NCBI RefSeq assembly: GCF_009389715.1
Contig: NC_052399.1
Location: 5,706,585-5,770,584, forward strand
Length of the DNA: 64,000 nucleotides
Direction of reading: 5' to 3'
Source: Phoenix dactylifera
Taxonomy: Eukaryota > Streptophyta > Magnoliopsida > Arecales > Arecaceae
A model generated the notes under the pieces. It made no database searches. It saw only the letters and a program-made list of their open reading frames with translations, and was not told the DNA's origin. Positions 22,796 through 35,124 of this stretch are shown piece after piece. Within the stretch, counting starts at the first letter, position 1. Each line of letters opens with the position of its first letter. A program made the position numbers and the translations under genes.

Positions 22796-23269
22796 ATGTC
22801 GATCATCAGGCGGAGCAACGTCTTTGACCCCTTCTCCCTCGACGTCTGGGATCCTTTCCAGGGCTACCCTTTCGACACCTTCAGCTCCCTTGCGGAGTCC
22901 CGCCCCGGCTTTGTGAGCGAGACCTCCGCCTTCGCCAACACCCGCATCGACTGGAAGGAGACCCCGGAGGCCCACATCTTCAAAGCCGACCTCCCCGGGG
23001 TTAAGAAAGAGGAGGTGAAGGTGGAGGTAGAGGAGGGCAGGGTCCTCCAGATCAGCGGCGAGCGCAGCAAGGAGAAAGAGGAGAAGAACGACAAGTGGCA
23101 CCGCGTCGAGAGAAGCAGCGGCAAATTCCTCCGGCGGTTTCGGCTGCCCGAGAATGCCAAGGTGGACCGGGTGGAGGCGTCCATGGAGAACGGGGTGCTG
23201 ACGGTGACCGTGCCGAAAGAAGAGGAGAAGAAGAAGCCCGAGGTGAAAGCCATCGAAATCTCTGGCTGA
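22796..23269 (+). CDS. Class I small heat-shock protein sHSP1 (mosaic of sHSP2 and sHSP3)
   Basis: This 157-residue intronless protein has an N-terminal arm starting [20 protein letters not shown], typical of cytosolic class I (17-18 kDa) plant sHSPs. The alpha-crystallin domain spans about residues 50-142, with [18 protein letters not shown] and [12 protein letters not shown]. The C-terminal IEI (residues 153-155) is the I-x-I anchor for oligomer assembly. Such proteins form 12-mers that hold unfolding clients for HSP70. Codons before about residue 40 match sHSP2 and those from about residue 58 onward match sHSP3, as do the respective flanks. Key residues are intact. Confidence 0.96.
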   Translation: MSIIRRSNVFDPFSLDVWDPFQGYPFDTFSSLAESRPGFVSETSAFANTRIDWKETPEAHIFKADLPGVKKEEVKVEVEEGRVLQISGERSKEKEEKNDKWHRVERSSGKFLRRFRLPENAKVDRVEASMENGVLTVTVPKEEEKKKPEVKAIEISG

Positions 23270-24744
23270 ATTCATACAAGAAGCGCCGCATTCTAGAGGC
23301 GTTCGTTGTTGATGCTGCAGTCTCTTTCATTCGAGGGAATAACGAGTATGTGTCGTTGTATAAGTGTTTGCATGTGTTAGCGCGCCTTCTTGTCCCTGAA
23401 CGTCTGTTAAAGAGCTAATGTGTTTGCCGCTTTGCAATGAAATAAGAACAGTCTTTGCGAATTTACTTGGATATTTTATCTCCCTCTTTTTGAATGAAAG
23501 CATGATTTCTTTTCTTTTTTTGTCTTTGATCAAAGGGGAGTCCAAGGTGCATCATGGCAGCCCCAAGATTTTGTTTTGTTTTTTAAAACAAGATTTTAAT
23601 CAATCCATTAACAAGGTAATTAATAATGAATTTTCAGGTTTGTGGCTGTATGCTGTTAGTCGACTAGAGACCTAAAATGTCGAAGAAAGAGGATCAGTTG
23701 AAACCACCTCGACGGCGCTTCTCTGGTTCCTCTCTTTTCCTCTGTTTCTCATCGTGCACCGCAAACAAAATGCATTCCTTAGGCGCAAGGATTAAGGTAT
23801 TTTGTTTAGATTTTTTACATAAATACTTTCCTAAATATCAGATTTTGTATGAATATTTTTTTAAAATTCATATATATATATATATATATACACCATCGTA
23901 AAACGCTTATTTTACTATTTTATTTTTTTTTATTTTTATTTTTGCATATGTACCTATGCTACTAACGATATTAAAAAATTAACGGTTTCAAATTAAAATG
24001 ACTAAAATATTTTTAATGGGTAGATATGGAAATAGATCGTGATTCTGATAGCACGAAAAGAAACTAAAAACAATAATATAATTTTAAAATTTTATTTTAT
24101 TTTTAATTAATATAAATATGATTTTTTTCAACACGGATATTTATACAATAATAAAGTTTACGAGGGTATATATTATAAATATTAATTTTGGAAGGGTATA
24201 TATGCAAAATTCGATATTTAGAAAGGTATTCATGCAAAAAAAAAAAAAATTTGTTTATTCATTTAGAAGATTTGGAGTTTGAGGAGTTAAGCAATGGAAA
24301 GGATTATTTAATTATCTTTGGAATCTTTCATTCCTATCAGTTTGCATAAGAACTTTTTTGGAAAAAAAAATGGTATTATCCAAAGTTTTGGAATTTCTTG
24401 ATCGAGCAGTTTCTTGATATTTGGATATTCTTCTTCTACACGCTGTCCTTTCCGTTGCCATCTTCTATTTTAGGCTTTTATTCCACTTGGGTTTCAGAGA
24501 GGGTCCTAAGGAGGGTAAGCACCAATTCTAATTCAATTTGTAAAGAGTGGCTGATTTCAAATCTGAACTATCAAATCAATTTTTTGAGGAGGTTGTGCTA
24601 CATAATTCTTTTTCGTTTCTATAAAATTATTTAGTGGTGCTGCAGTGCTAAGGATCATTAATTGAATCTTGCATGAGAAAATCTGATTTATATCTTATTA
24701 CCCAAAACTGAACAATAAGCAGCCATAAGCAACTTGTACAAAAA
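23270..24744. other. sHSP1 3' flank and AT-rich spacer
   Basis: This matches 46453-46699 plus 53973-55123, with the gypsy insertion between. ATTTC at 23515-23519 is the empty site of that insertion. A short frame starting MSKKEDQLKPPRRRFSGSS (23677) is partly kept at 54117, but I do not recognise it. The rest is AT-rich, with small TA runs near 23873-23890, and no gene is seen. Confidence 0.55.
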
Positions 24745-24976
24745 AATAATATTAAAATTATAGAAGCAGAAGCTGATCGTTGCATCTGCCTAGTTACTGA
24801 TTGTCCTCTTGATCTGAAATCAGCTCAAGATGTAAATCCATCAGGCTGGTCAACCCATGGCGTCGCAGGCCCGCCAGTCATTAGATGAAAAGGTTTCGGG
24901 AAAAAGTGGCGTTGCAGCGCACTTTTCAGAGCATTGGTGATCGTGGATGCTATGCCCTGACAGATAGTGAAAAAGA

Positions 24977-25319
<343 letters not shown>

Positions 25320-25689
25320 ATAACATTTTTTATACATATTCTTTTAAATATTAGAATTTGTATAAAATTTTTTTAAAATTAATATTTGTATGTATATCCT
25401 CATCAAATACTTGTTTTGTATATATATTCTTTTTTATATGTACTCATGCTATTTATTGGTTTAAAATTAAAATAACAAAATATCATTAATAAATAAATAT
25501 GCAAAACGAAATATTTATAAGAGTATAATACAAATAGCAATTTTGAAGAGTATTCATGCAATTTTATTGCTTTCAGAAAGTGGATGCAACGACGCTCTGA
25601 AGACAGAAGGGGCTTTGGGGCACTCTGACCCGATTGCATCAATATCCGTGCTGTTGAGTGTGCCCTTCGGTCGAATACCAAGCTTGCCG

Positions 25690-26340
25690 ACTTGATGGCA
25701 ACTCAGACCACCACTGCGCCGGAGAAGGCGACGGCCCCGGAGGACAAGCAAGGGGACGCGACCACCTCCTTGTGGTCGGAGGTGGAACAGGGTCCCTAGA
25801 GGCAGATGTGGACCAATCACCATATCACGGCGGAGGAACTGGCGGTGCTCCAAAGCCTTTTTATAGAGGTGTTGGAGCTACCGGCTGCTCGTGTGGGGAG
25901 GGAGTGAGAGGCATGGGCATCGTTGGCAATGGTTGTTCGGAGCTTGGGCTGCTAGGTTTCGGCAGTGGGTGGCGCGCGACCTCCGGTTGTGGGGCAAGCT
26001 GGCGTACAACGTCGATTTCTTCCCGATGGCGGAGGGCCTCACGACTTTCAGATTCTGGAGCATGGTTGGTCGGGATGCTACGTTGGCCAACGATCCGTGG
26101 TTGGTGGCCAGCCAATTGCTAGCGATGGAGGAGTGGCGCCCCAACTTTGTCTCAAGAATCAACACGGTGAGTCGAACGGTGGTTTGGCTGCGGCTGCCCT
26201 ACCTCCCCCCATGAGTTCTAGGATAAGGATTCCCTGCTTGAGATTGCTACGGTGGCGGGCCGGCCAATGCGACTGGATGATGTTTCCGACTAGCTCCGGT
26301 GGGCAGGGTATGCACAGATAAAGGTTAAGATCGACGCCCT
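25690..26340 (+). mobile_element. LINE ORF1 fragment (DUF4283), module copy 2
   Basis: This has the same LINE fragment as at 595, with WVARDLRLWGKLAYNVDFF, LANDPWLVASQLLAMEEWR and VSRTVVWLRLPYLPP in the frame at 25891-26214. A frameshift precedes this frame, another follows LPP near 26210, and stops follow. It ends abruptly at about 26340, where it joins the copia fossil flank, the same junction as in copy 3. Confidence 0.75.
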
Positions 26341-26349
26341 CGGTCCATG

Positions 26350-29300
26350 GCTTAGATTAAATCAACAGCACAAATATTATAGCCCGATTTGGGTTCTAAG
26401 CGGGTTGCGCTAATATGGCCATGTGTAGGTATCTTTCATGTGCTTTTTAGAGAATCGCCCATTTTCATAATCGCGGCCTCACGACTGCATATATAGGTGA
26501 GTCCTAATAAGGAAACTAGCAAGAAAACTCTTGCCTCTTGGGTCTTGGACTCATTAAGAGTTATACAAACAAATTCATCCTACCGCTTACTTTTATGAGC
26601 ACTAGCGCTATAGGGATGAGAAAAACATAAAATAGTGCTTCTCTTAGTCATACTCCAGTTTGTTTCTACCCATTGAACCTTTTAAGGTTGGGTTCCCACC
26701 GTGGTGATCTATCTTTATGGGCTAAGCCTCATCCCCCTCGACGATACTAGAACTACTGTTTTAGACAAACTTTTTGTAAGCTGATCAGCCAAATTATTTT
26801 CTGATTTTGCAAAATTTAAAGCAATAACGTTATTTTTCAATTTGTATCTTAATGATTTATGACGCATTTTTAAGTGTCTTTTCATTTTTATATTGGCATT
26901 TTCTTGGTTGCACTTATCTATTACAGATTTACAGTCACAATGTAAGAAGACAGGTTGTGAGGATCCGTACGGGCGTGTGTTTAGTCCCACATCGATTATT
27001 CGCTGGGTAGATCTTGGGTACTTATACAGGATCAAGGAATCCAAACAATACCTTCCGGCTAGCCATTTTGGGTGAGGTCCTGGGTTGTTACAAATGGTAT
27101 CAGAGCGGACCCGGCCCATAACTTATGTGGACTAGGGAACACTGCAGCACAGATCTATTGGGGTTGACCACGGACAGATCGTGGTGTTTGTAATTAGATT
27201 TGAATGGATTTGAACCCTTAGCCTGACGAGGACGTCAGGGCTTGAACGGGGGGAGTATGTGAGGACCCGTGCGGGCGTGTGTTTAGTCCCACATCGGTTA
27301 TTTGCTGGGTAGATCTTGGGTACTTATACAGGATCAAGGAACCTAAACAATACCTTCCGGCTAGCCATTTTGGGTGAGGTCCTGGGTTGTTACACAGGTG
27401 GTAAAGATGACTCATCTGCAGGAAAGTCTATTAGTAGATCTCTGAGCTACTCAGCCTTAGTGTTAATGGTGTCTAAAGCTATCAGTTCAGATTCAATGGT
27501 ACTCCTAGATATCAAGGTTTGTTTGGTGGAATTCTAAAACACAGCAGCATCTTCTAGAAGAAAGATATATCCTGTGATCTAGTTGGCATCACTATAGCCT
27601 TCTATAACAGTAGGAAATTCACTAAAGTGCAAATTATAGGACTTGGTAATCTTAAGATACCTAAGAATTCTCTCTAATACTGTCCAGTGATCTTTATTTG
27701 GATTAACAATATATCTACTAAGTCTATTCACAGCATATACTATATCTGGCCTAGTGTAGTTTGCTAGGAATCCTAGTGAGTCTATAATTTGAGCATATAG
27801 GCTTTTAAAGATAGGAGTTCCTAAGTTCTTCTTAAGATATGTAGAGTGATCAAAGGGAGTAGAAACAGGCTGACAATCGGTATAATTAAATTTATTGAGA
27901 ATCTTGTCAGTAGGGGATAACTTAATACTATTTGTACTTCTAATTATTTTGGTATTTAAAATTAAGTCAGCTTGTCCCAAGTCTTTCATATCAAACTTAT
28001 GATTTAAGAATTGCTTTACTTCATCAATTATCTGAAAATCTGTCCCAAAGATCAGTATATCATCTACATAGAGGCACAAGATTGCAAGTTTAGTTCCAAC
28101 TCTCTTATAGTATACACATTCGTTTGTACTATTGATTTCAAAACCAAATGTCAATATGGTTTCAGAAAATTTCAAGTGTCATTGCTTTGGTGTTTGTTTA
28201 AGACCATAGAGAGATCTGACTAGTCTGCAAACTTTATTTTCTTGGCATGAGATTATAAATCCCTCTAGCTGGTCCATATAGATTTTTTTATTTAAGTCTC
28301 CATTTTAAAAAGCTGTTTTGACATCCATCTGATGAATTACTAATCTATGAATGGAGGCTAATGCTATAAGGATCCTAATTGTCGTAAACCTAGCTACGGA
28401 TGCATAGACATCAAAGAAATCTATCCCAAGTCTCTGAGTAAAATCCTTGGTAACTAATTTAGCCTTAAATTTATCTACAGAGCCATTAGGCTTAAATTTA
28501 AAGATCCATTTGCAATCTATAGTTTTCAGCCAGAAAAAAGATCAGTCAATATCCAAGTATTGTTTTGAATAATTGATTGCATCTCATTGTCTACAGCTTC
28601 CCTCCAAAAAGGTGAATCTAAGGATTTCATTGCATCCTCAAAAGTAATTAGAGAGTCTTCTATAAAAAAGGTGGAAAAGTCATCTCCAAATATTTTCTGT
28701 ATCCTGGATCTCTTACTCCTCCTAGGTTCTGCTTCTACTTCTATTTCTCTTGTCTTTATTCTACTAGAGCTACTAGCTATACCACTATCTACTCTAGTCC
28801 TAAGTGGAAAGGTGTCTTCAAAATATATTGCATCTCTAGCTTCTATGATAATGTTGTTGCTAATATCACTTTCTTCTGAATTAATCCCTAGAAATCTATT
28901 GGCATTACTATTAGCTGCATATATTATGAATATTACATTCACTGTTTTAGGCCCTATTTTCTTTCTCTTAAAATCAAGTATTTTTTACTTTTTCCAAGCA
29001 CCCCTACACTTTCAACTAGCTAAGATTAGGTTTTCTATGTTTACAAACTTCATATGGAGTTAGATCATTATTTTTGGAGGAAATCCTATTAAGGATATAA
29101 CAGACTGAAACTAAAGCTTCCCCCCACAAATTTTTTGGTATTCCTGAGCTTATAAGCATAGAGTTAACTATATCCATTAAAGTCTTATTCTTCCTTTCTG
29201 CTACTCCATTTGATTGGGGAGAATAGGAAGCAGTCACTTCATGAATGATTCCATGATCTTCCCAAAATTGAGTTATATCATTAGATGTATATTCACCTCC

Positions 29301-31090
29301 CCAATTTGATCTAAGGATTTTAATTTTCTTTTCTTGTTGGTTCTCAGCTTCGATCTTAAAAATCTTAAATTTACTGAGCACCTCATTCTTACTTTTAATT
29401 AGGTAGATGTAACAAAACTTGGATAGATCATCTATGAAGGTTATAAAGTATCTGTTACCTCCTCTAGAAGTTCTACCGGAGTCACAAACATCACTATGGA
29501 TCAACTCTAATAGATCCAAATCCCTATTAACAGATTTAAAAGGCTTTCTAGAAAGTTTAACTTCTACACATATTTTATATTTCTCATAGTTCTTAAGATC
29601 ACTTTTTGGTATTAAATTTAGGTTCATTAGTTGCTTAATTGTATTATAATTTATATGACTTAATCTACCATGCCAAATAGAAGGAAGTTCTATATTCATG
29701 ATCAAAGAATTTTCATTTATTGAAGAAACTATTACATTCAACTTAAACAATCCTTCACTTAGGAATTCTTTTCCAATAAACATTACACCATGAGAAATTA
29801 CAATGTTATTGGACTAAAAAACTAGACGAAAGCCTTACTGGACAAGCAAGAAACCACTAATTAGGTTTCTCCTAACGACCGAAACATATTGGATGCCATG
29901 CAGGGACAGGACTTTTTTAGAGGTTAGCTTTAAGTCTACACATCCCACTCCTAGCACACGTGCGTCCGTACTATTTGCCATGATCACAGCTCCTCCACTT
30001 AAGATCTGGTAAGAAGAAAACCACGAGCGATCCGATCAAATGTGAATACCAGCTCCGGTATCAATCTACCAATCAAGTGCTTGTAAAGTCATGTTAACTT
30101 CAGGAGTGAAGGAAATAGACCTGAAAGCAGTATCAGAGGAGCCAGCGCCGGAAGTCACCATGTTGACTTGAGCACTGATTGTGTGTGGACCTTTCTTCTT
30201 AGATTGAAGAGGTGCAATTTTCTTATAGAAGCACTGGGGAGACAAATGGTTGGTCCGACCACACACATAATAGAAACGAACACCACTTTCCTCCTTCTTC
30301 TTCTGCTTCTGGGATTGGATAGGTTTTCCATTATGGTGGTTAGGATTTCTAGGGTTGTAAGGTTTCTTTTTGTAATGCTTATTTTTGAAGGGGCGGTTCT
30401 GATTTTTTTTTAGGTGGAGGCTCTACATTATAAGCATTATTCTTGTGTCCAGTAGAGGTTTTACTCCTGAGCCTGTGTTGCTTTTCATTCCTAATGGAGT
30501 TCAAAACTTAGGTTAGGGTGAGACCTCTTTGGGTATGGCTTAGGGTCTTAGCAAAATCAGATCAGAAATTTAGTAATTATCTATCAGACAGGCTACCTGG
30601 AATGACTCATCCAAATTGGTTCCATTGGCCCTAAGTTGGTGGATCCGGATTTCAAAATAATGAATTTGGTCATTCATAGGCTTTGAGTCCACCATTCTAA
30701 AGTTATTGAAGTCGGAGGCCTTGAATCTCTTTACCCCAGCATCATCAAGATCATATTTGCTATCTGGTAGAAGCAGAAGGTTCAGTTTGGGAGGAGGATG
30801 AACTCCGATTTGGATTTGGATTTTAGCGAGTAGCAGGTCGTGAAGTAGTTGGGTTGAACCCATTATCAACTTCAATAGTGCTCTCACTTATGGCTGAAAT
30901 CAATCTTAATGTGGTGAGCCAGAACCACATTTGGTTCTCCCACCTCCTAAAGTTATGGCCATCAATTTTTTCTAGTTTGGCACTAAGGTGGTCACTAGTG
31001 TTAGAGGCCACAGGATCAGAATTATAGAATAGAGACAGAAACCTGATTGAAGGCAAAAAATTCATGTCAATAGATTGCACTAATATTTAT
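26350..31090 (-). mobile_element. Ty1/copia fossil, module copy 2
   Basis: This is the same insertion as at 2790-7090. Parts seen on the minus strand are gag (about 31060-30570), a zinc knuckle and protease region (about 30270-30000), integrase (29783-29020), reverse transcriptase with YVDDIL (28175-27579) and RNase H (27119-26715). It is broken in several places. A younger TRIM is inserted in the RNase H region. No LTR pair is recognised. Confidence 0.87.
26956..27394 (+). mobile_element. TRIM retroelement, 439 bp, complete ends
   Basis: Two 137-bp terminal repeats (26956-27092, 27258-27394) start TGTGAGGA and end GTTACA. They flank a 165-bp non-coding interior with the primer-binding site TGGTATCAGAGC at 27095-27106 and a polypurine tract at about 27247-27255. 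A 5-bp duplication CAGGT lies at 26951-26955 and 27395-27399. The empty site is present in copy 3 (56977-56981) and copy 1. By eye the repeats differ at about six positions, so the insertion is moderately young. TRIMs carry no genes and move with enzymes from other LTR elements. Confidence 0.92.
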
Positions 31091-31339
31091 ATTGAATTTT
31101 GGATGTCTAATTGATATATCCAAAAACTAATAGCCAGATCAGCTCCAGATCGGTGGTGGAGCACTAGGCTCACTTAAGTACCAACCTTTCTTAGGCACAT
31201 ATGCCTTTTTGATAAGCTTTTCTTTAACACTATTAGTTAGTAGATATAGTCACTAAAAATCACACAAATTCAATTTTTAGAAAATCCTAAGTGCAAACTT
31301 AAATTTGTTGTTATGGATTAACCAATTTTCGAATTTTTC

Positions 31340-31850
31340 CTGTGAATTTTTTAAATTAGTAATAATTGATTACTAATTAAGTGCTGGTAAAACAATTATT
31401 GTAATTGAGATCAAATATGTTAATTCAATGAATTATACGATTTATTACTTTATTAGAATAATGGATTACTAATTTTGTACTATTAAATCAAATATTGTAA
31501 TTGAGATCTAAAATGTCAATTCAATAAATTATGAGATTTATTACCTTATTATAATAATTGATTACTAATTTTGTGCCAGCAAATCAAATATTGTAATTGA
31601 GATCTAAAATATCAATTTAATAAATTATAAGATTTATTATCTTATTAGAATAATTGATTACTAATTTTGTGCTAGCAAATCAAATATTGTAATTGAAATC
31701 TAAAATATCAATTCAATGAATTATAAGATTTATTATCTTATTAGAATAATTGATTACTAATTTTGTACCAGCAAATTAAATATTATAATTAAAATCTAAA
31801 ATGTCAATTCAATAAATTACTTTATTGGAATAATGGGGTGAGATCTAATA
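31340..31850. repeat. ~96-bp minisatellite upstream of CML2
   Basis: The same AT-rich unit as at 7140-7610, about five copies anchored by ACTAATTTTGTGCCAGCAAA variants. Here it ends about 260 bases before the CML2 TATA box. Confidence 0.85.
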
Positions 31851-32117
31851 AGTGAATACAATGAAAAAAAAAGAGCTTTAAAGCTATATGGTAATCGGAG
31901 GACGGATTTTGGCTTTTATGATTCGATTGGATATGGAGGGTATTTTCGTCCTCCAAGGATCTTGAGTTAAATGTATATGGACCGGATGCCATAAAGATAT
32001 TAAGGCACGTCCAAATATGTACCGGCCGTTAATTTTCAGAAAGGAGAGCGCCGTTAGGATTCCGATATTAGGCCCGTACGCGAACATAAGCACTTCTTTG
32101 CCGCTAGTCCACTCCAC

Positions 32118-32126
32118 TATAAATAG
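32118..32126 (+). promoter_or_regulatory. TATA box of CML2
   Basis: TATAAATAG lies in the conserved stretch that precedes all three CML genes, 15 bases before the ATG at 32142. CML3 has the same sequence and CML1 has a one-base variant. Confidence 0.6.
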
Positions 32127-32141
32127 AATACGAAGCTCGCG

Positions 32142-32666
32142 ATGGCGAAACCCCAGGAATCGAAGAAGCCCCCGGAGCCGGCCTCCATGAACGACGTCGA
32201 GCGGGTCTTCGCGCAGTACGATGCCAACGGCGACGGCAAGATCTCGGCGTCGGAGCTAGCCAACGTGATGCGCGCCCTCGGATCTGAGGTATCCGACGAA
32301 GAACTCAAAGCCATGATGGCGGAGCTCGACTCCGACGGAGACGGCTTCGTGGATCTGAATGAGTTTGCCGCGTTCCACAGCGGGATGGGCGACGCCGCCG
32401 GACGGGAGGGGGAGCTGAGGGACGCCTTCGCGATATACGATCTGGACAAGAACGGGCTGATCTCCGCGAAGGAGCTTCATCTGGTGCTGACGAGATTGGG
32501 CGAGAAGTGCTCCGTTCAGGACTGCTCCCGGATGATCCGGTCCGTCGATTTGGACGGCGATGGTAACGTGAACTTTGAGGAGTTCAAGAAGATGATGGGC
32601 AACGGCGGGGGAAGGAAGGCATCTGACGGCAGTGGATCTCCGTTGCCGTCGCCATCCTCTAAGTGA
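32142..32666 (+). CDS. Calmodulin-like calcium sensor CML2, four EF-hands
   Basis: This 174-residue intronless protein has EF-hand loops [36 protein letters not shown] and [12 protein letters not shown], at about residues 28-39, 64-75, 103-114 and 139-150. The [10 protein letters not shown] signature points to the CML23/24 group. It differs from CML3 at only about four residues (Met/Leu near 85, Gly/Glu near 90, Asn/Ser in loop 4, Pro/Ser in the tail). The start is the first ATG after the TATA box, and the AATAAA at 32824 may serve polyadenylation. It is expected to act as a stress- or touch-responsive calcium sensor. No target or membrane segment is visible. Confidence 0.94.
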   Translation: MAKPQESKKPPEPASMNDVERVFAQYDANGDGKISASELANVMRALGSEVSDEELKAMMAELDSDGDGFVDLNEFAAFHSGMGDAAGREGELRDAFAIYDLDKNGLISAKELHLVLTRLGEKCSVQDCSRMIRSVDLDGDGNVNFEEFKKMMGNGGGRKASDGSGSPLPSPSSK

Positions 32667-33224
32667 TGTGGGATATTGTTCATTCTTAGACGTTCTTTGC
32701 ATGGAGATGAGGGCTTAATTAGTCTATCAAATTTCTTATCTCATTTGAGACGTCATTATGGCTTGCGACCTGTAGTTGTGTGTTCTGGGATGCGTCTGAG
32801 AACTGACAATTACTAGTTAGAGGAATAAATAAGCTTTTTCTTTCTTTTGCTTTTTTTTTTTTTTTTTTTGGCGGAGAAGACGAGCTGGTACTCTATTCAG
32901 ATTCCTTTTATAGTTTACTCTTATAACTTTTTCATTATGTTTAACTAGTCTTGCGAGAGGGTTAAGGTAGGGACTCAGGGCTTAAATTATCTTTGATATT
33001 GGAATTCTCTTGATGGGTTAAGAAGATATAGGTAGGAAGTAGAATTGTCCGTTTTCTTTGTTTTTTCTTCTTTCTTTTTTAGTTTCCGCAAGAGAGTGAA
33101 GGACCAAAAGGGGTTTCAATTGGTAATCCACTGGGCAGTGCACTGTTTTCTTTTAATTTAAACTTTAGAGATTTTTTTGGTACGCGTAAAAGAAGGGGAC
33201 GTTGTAAATGTATTGTACTCCATC
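32667..33224 (+). other. CML2 3' flank
   Basis: Shared with CML3 and with the first part of the CML1 flank. It contains an AATAAA at 32824 and a T-rich run near 32851-32869. It ends in CCATC (33220-33224), the target duplication of the following TRIM. Confidence 0.6.
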
Positions 33225-33689
33225 TGTTATGACTCAGGATCTCATCCAAAATAGCTAGCCGGAAGATATTATTTGGGTTTTTTGATTCTGTATAAGTACT
33301 CAATATCTACCCAGCGAATAACCGATGTGTGACTGAACATACACCTGCACGGATCCTCACATACTCCCCCCATTCAAGCTCCGACGTCCTCATCAGGCTA
33401 AGGGTTCAAATCTATTCAAATCTAATCACAAACACTATGATTGGCCCGTGGTCAGCCCCAATGGATCCGTCCTGCAGTATCCTCTAGTTCACATAAGTTA
33501 TGGGTCTGGTCGGCTCTGATACCATTTATAATGACTTAGGATTTCACCCAAAATGGCTAGCCGGAATATATTATTTAGATTTCTTGATCCTGTATAAGTA
33601 TCCAAAATCTACCCAGCAAATAACCGATGCGGGGCTAAATCACTACAAAAGAAAGGATATCTCCCGGCGCTTTTTTTGGTCTCTCCCGA

Positions 33690-34065
33690 CGCTTTTAAGC
33701 GTCGGCGAATTTCCAGCCCACGCATCGCAAAGCGTGGGTCAGACGTCGGGCAGGTGGGCGTGGGTCGGGTTTAACCCGACGCGTCAAAAAAGCGTCGTCG
33801 CTCTATGCCGACGCTTTTAAGCGTCGTTCATTTTATACAAACCCGACGCTTAAAAGCGTCGGCGTACTTCAACCGACGCTTCCCACCGTATTTGTGTTGG
33901 ACTATGCCGACGCTTTTAAGCGTCGTTCATTTTATACAAATCCGACGCTTAAAAGCGTCGGCGTACTTCAACCCACGCTTCCCACCGTATTTTGTGTTGG
34001 ACTATGCCGACGCTTAAAAGCGTCGGTGTATGCTACTTGAGCGACGCAATAAAGCGTCGTTAACC
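33690..34065. repeat. Left subterminal repeats of CACTA 2
   Basis: Repeated palindromes of the type GACGCTTTTAAGCGTC lie about every 35-50 bases. A ~99-bp unit starting CCGACGCTTTTAAGCGTCG occurs at 33808 and 33907. In CACTA elements such motifs are the binding sites for the element-encoded subterminal-binding protein. Confidence 0.85.
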
Positions 34066-35124
34066 ATGGGTTAGAACGAGAAACTCGTTGCATGGCAGTT
34101 CTTCTTGCAGTCCTCCAGACAGGTGGGCATGCTGTATTTTCATCCAGACCAAAAAGATTTCTATAATGGTGGGAAGATTGAGAGCTCCATCAAGAGTGCT
34201 GTATGAAGATTGGCCAAGCAACTTGCAGTAACTTTTGGGGGTGGTCTCCCTTAGAATCCAAATGGCCGCGATAACATTAAATACAAAGCATTGGCAATAG
34301 CATTGGCAATAGCATAACATTTGGAGTAACTTGCAGTAACTTGCAGTAACTTTTGGAGAGCAGCTGAACATAACATTGGCAATAGCATGAGGTAGGCCGC
34401 GATAACGAATCTCCAAAGCATTTTTATTGGCATATTATGAGAAATGACTAATAAGAGGAAGAGAATACAGTAGATGTGCCTGGGAGGGAAGAGAATATAC
34501 TGGATGTCGATTCAAGGGGCATCCATGTTTCACAGTTCACAACAAAACTATTTGAATCAATTATTCTCCGTACTATTTTTTAACAAAAAAAAAATGCATC
34601 GTCTTGTTCTTATTTTTCCCTAAAATTCAAGACAATAATACCACAGCACAAAAAGGAATTACAAAATTCTCAAGACAGAATGGATGTAGGCATTCACCAT
34701 AAACCATGGATCCCTCTACAACTTTGAGAAGGAACATAAATTACAGAAGCCTCTGCAGTACATTCAGAACCATGAAAGCATACTAGCATCATATTCAAAA
34801 ATCAGGAAGGCACAATAATCATTATATATAAATATAACAATTAATAGTTCATCCGGGTATACGCTAGAAAGGCAGTACAAAAATCTTCCCCGACCAAAAA
34901 GGCATACAAATAATCTAACAACTGTCTCCCGCAAGGCGAGTAAAAGAATAAACTAAAGGTAGTATAAAAATGTCGAAGACACCAAAACTTCCTCTTCCTC
35001 ATATTTTCCACATAAAACAACAGCATGGAATGAGAACGCATCACTTCACTTAGCCAACACCTGAAAACAGATACTTCAACCTACACTCTAGAAAGCCCGA
35101 AAAATACTTCATTCCAGAAAAGCC
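34066..35124. other. CACTA 2 interior downstream of the captured gene
   Basis: Short tandem iterations of GCATTGGCAATA and AACTTGCAGT occur at about 34280-34390. The remainder is AT-rich 3'-flank-like sequence for the NAP1 exons, which end at 35125 on the minus strand. I see no other coding segment. Confidence 0.5.

Larger units (their letters stand above)
11673..24744 (+). repeat. sHSP block, left copy
   Basis: Apart from the CACTA element, this stretch is nearly identical to parts of 39751-55123: 11700-12173 and 21079-21378 match 39756-41168, 21379-22795 matches 41720-43158, and 23270-24744 matches 46453-46699 plus 53973-55123. Compared with the right block it lacks about 620 bases near 11795, about 555 bases near 21378, and the interval between sHSP2 and sHSP3. 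Confidence 0.85.

Noticed and set aside
22709-23330. Antisense and shifted frames over the sHSP genes (also at 43150-43715 and 45837-46474)
   Set aside because: Shadows of the alpha-crystallin coding sequence with no independent domain.
33690-34065. Regularly spaced palindromes considered as a CRISPR array or integron-like sites
   Set aside because: They are subterminal repeats of a CACTA element in a plant genome, mirrored at the other end near 39470-39710, and the spacers are not unique.
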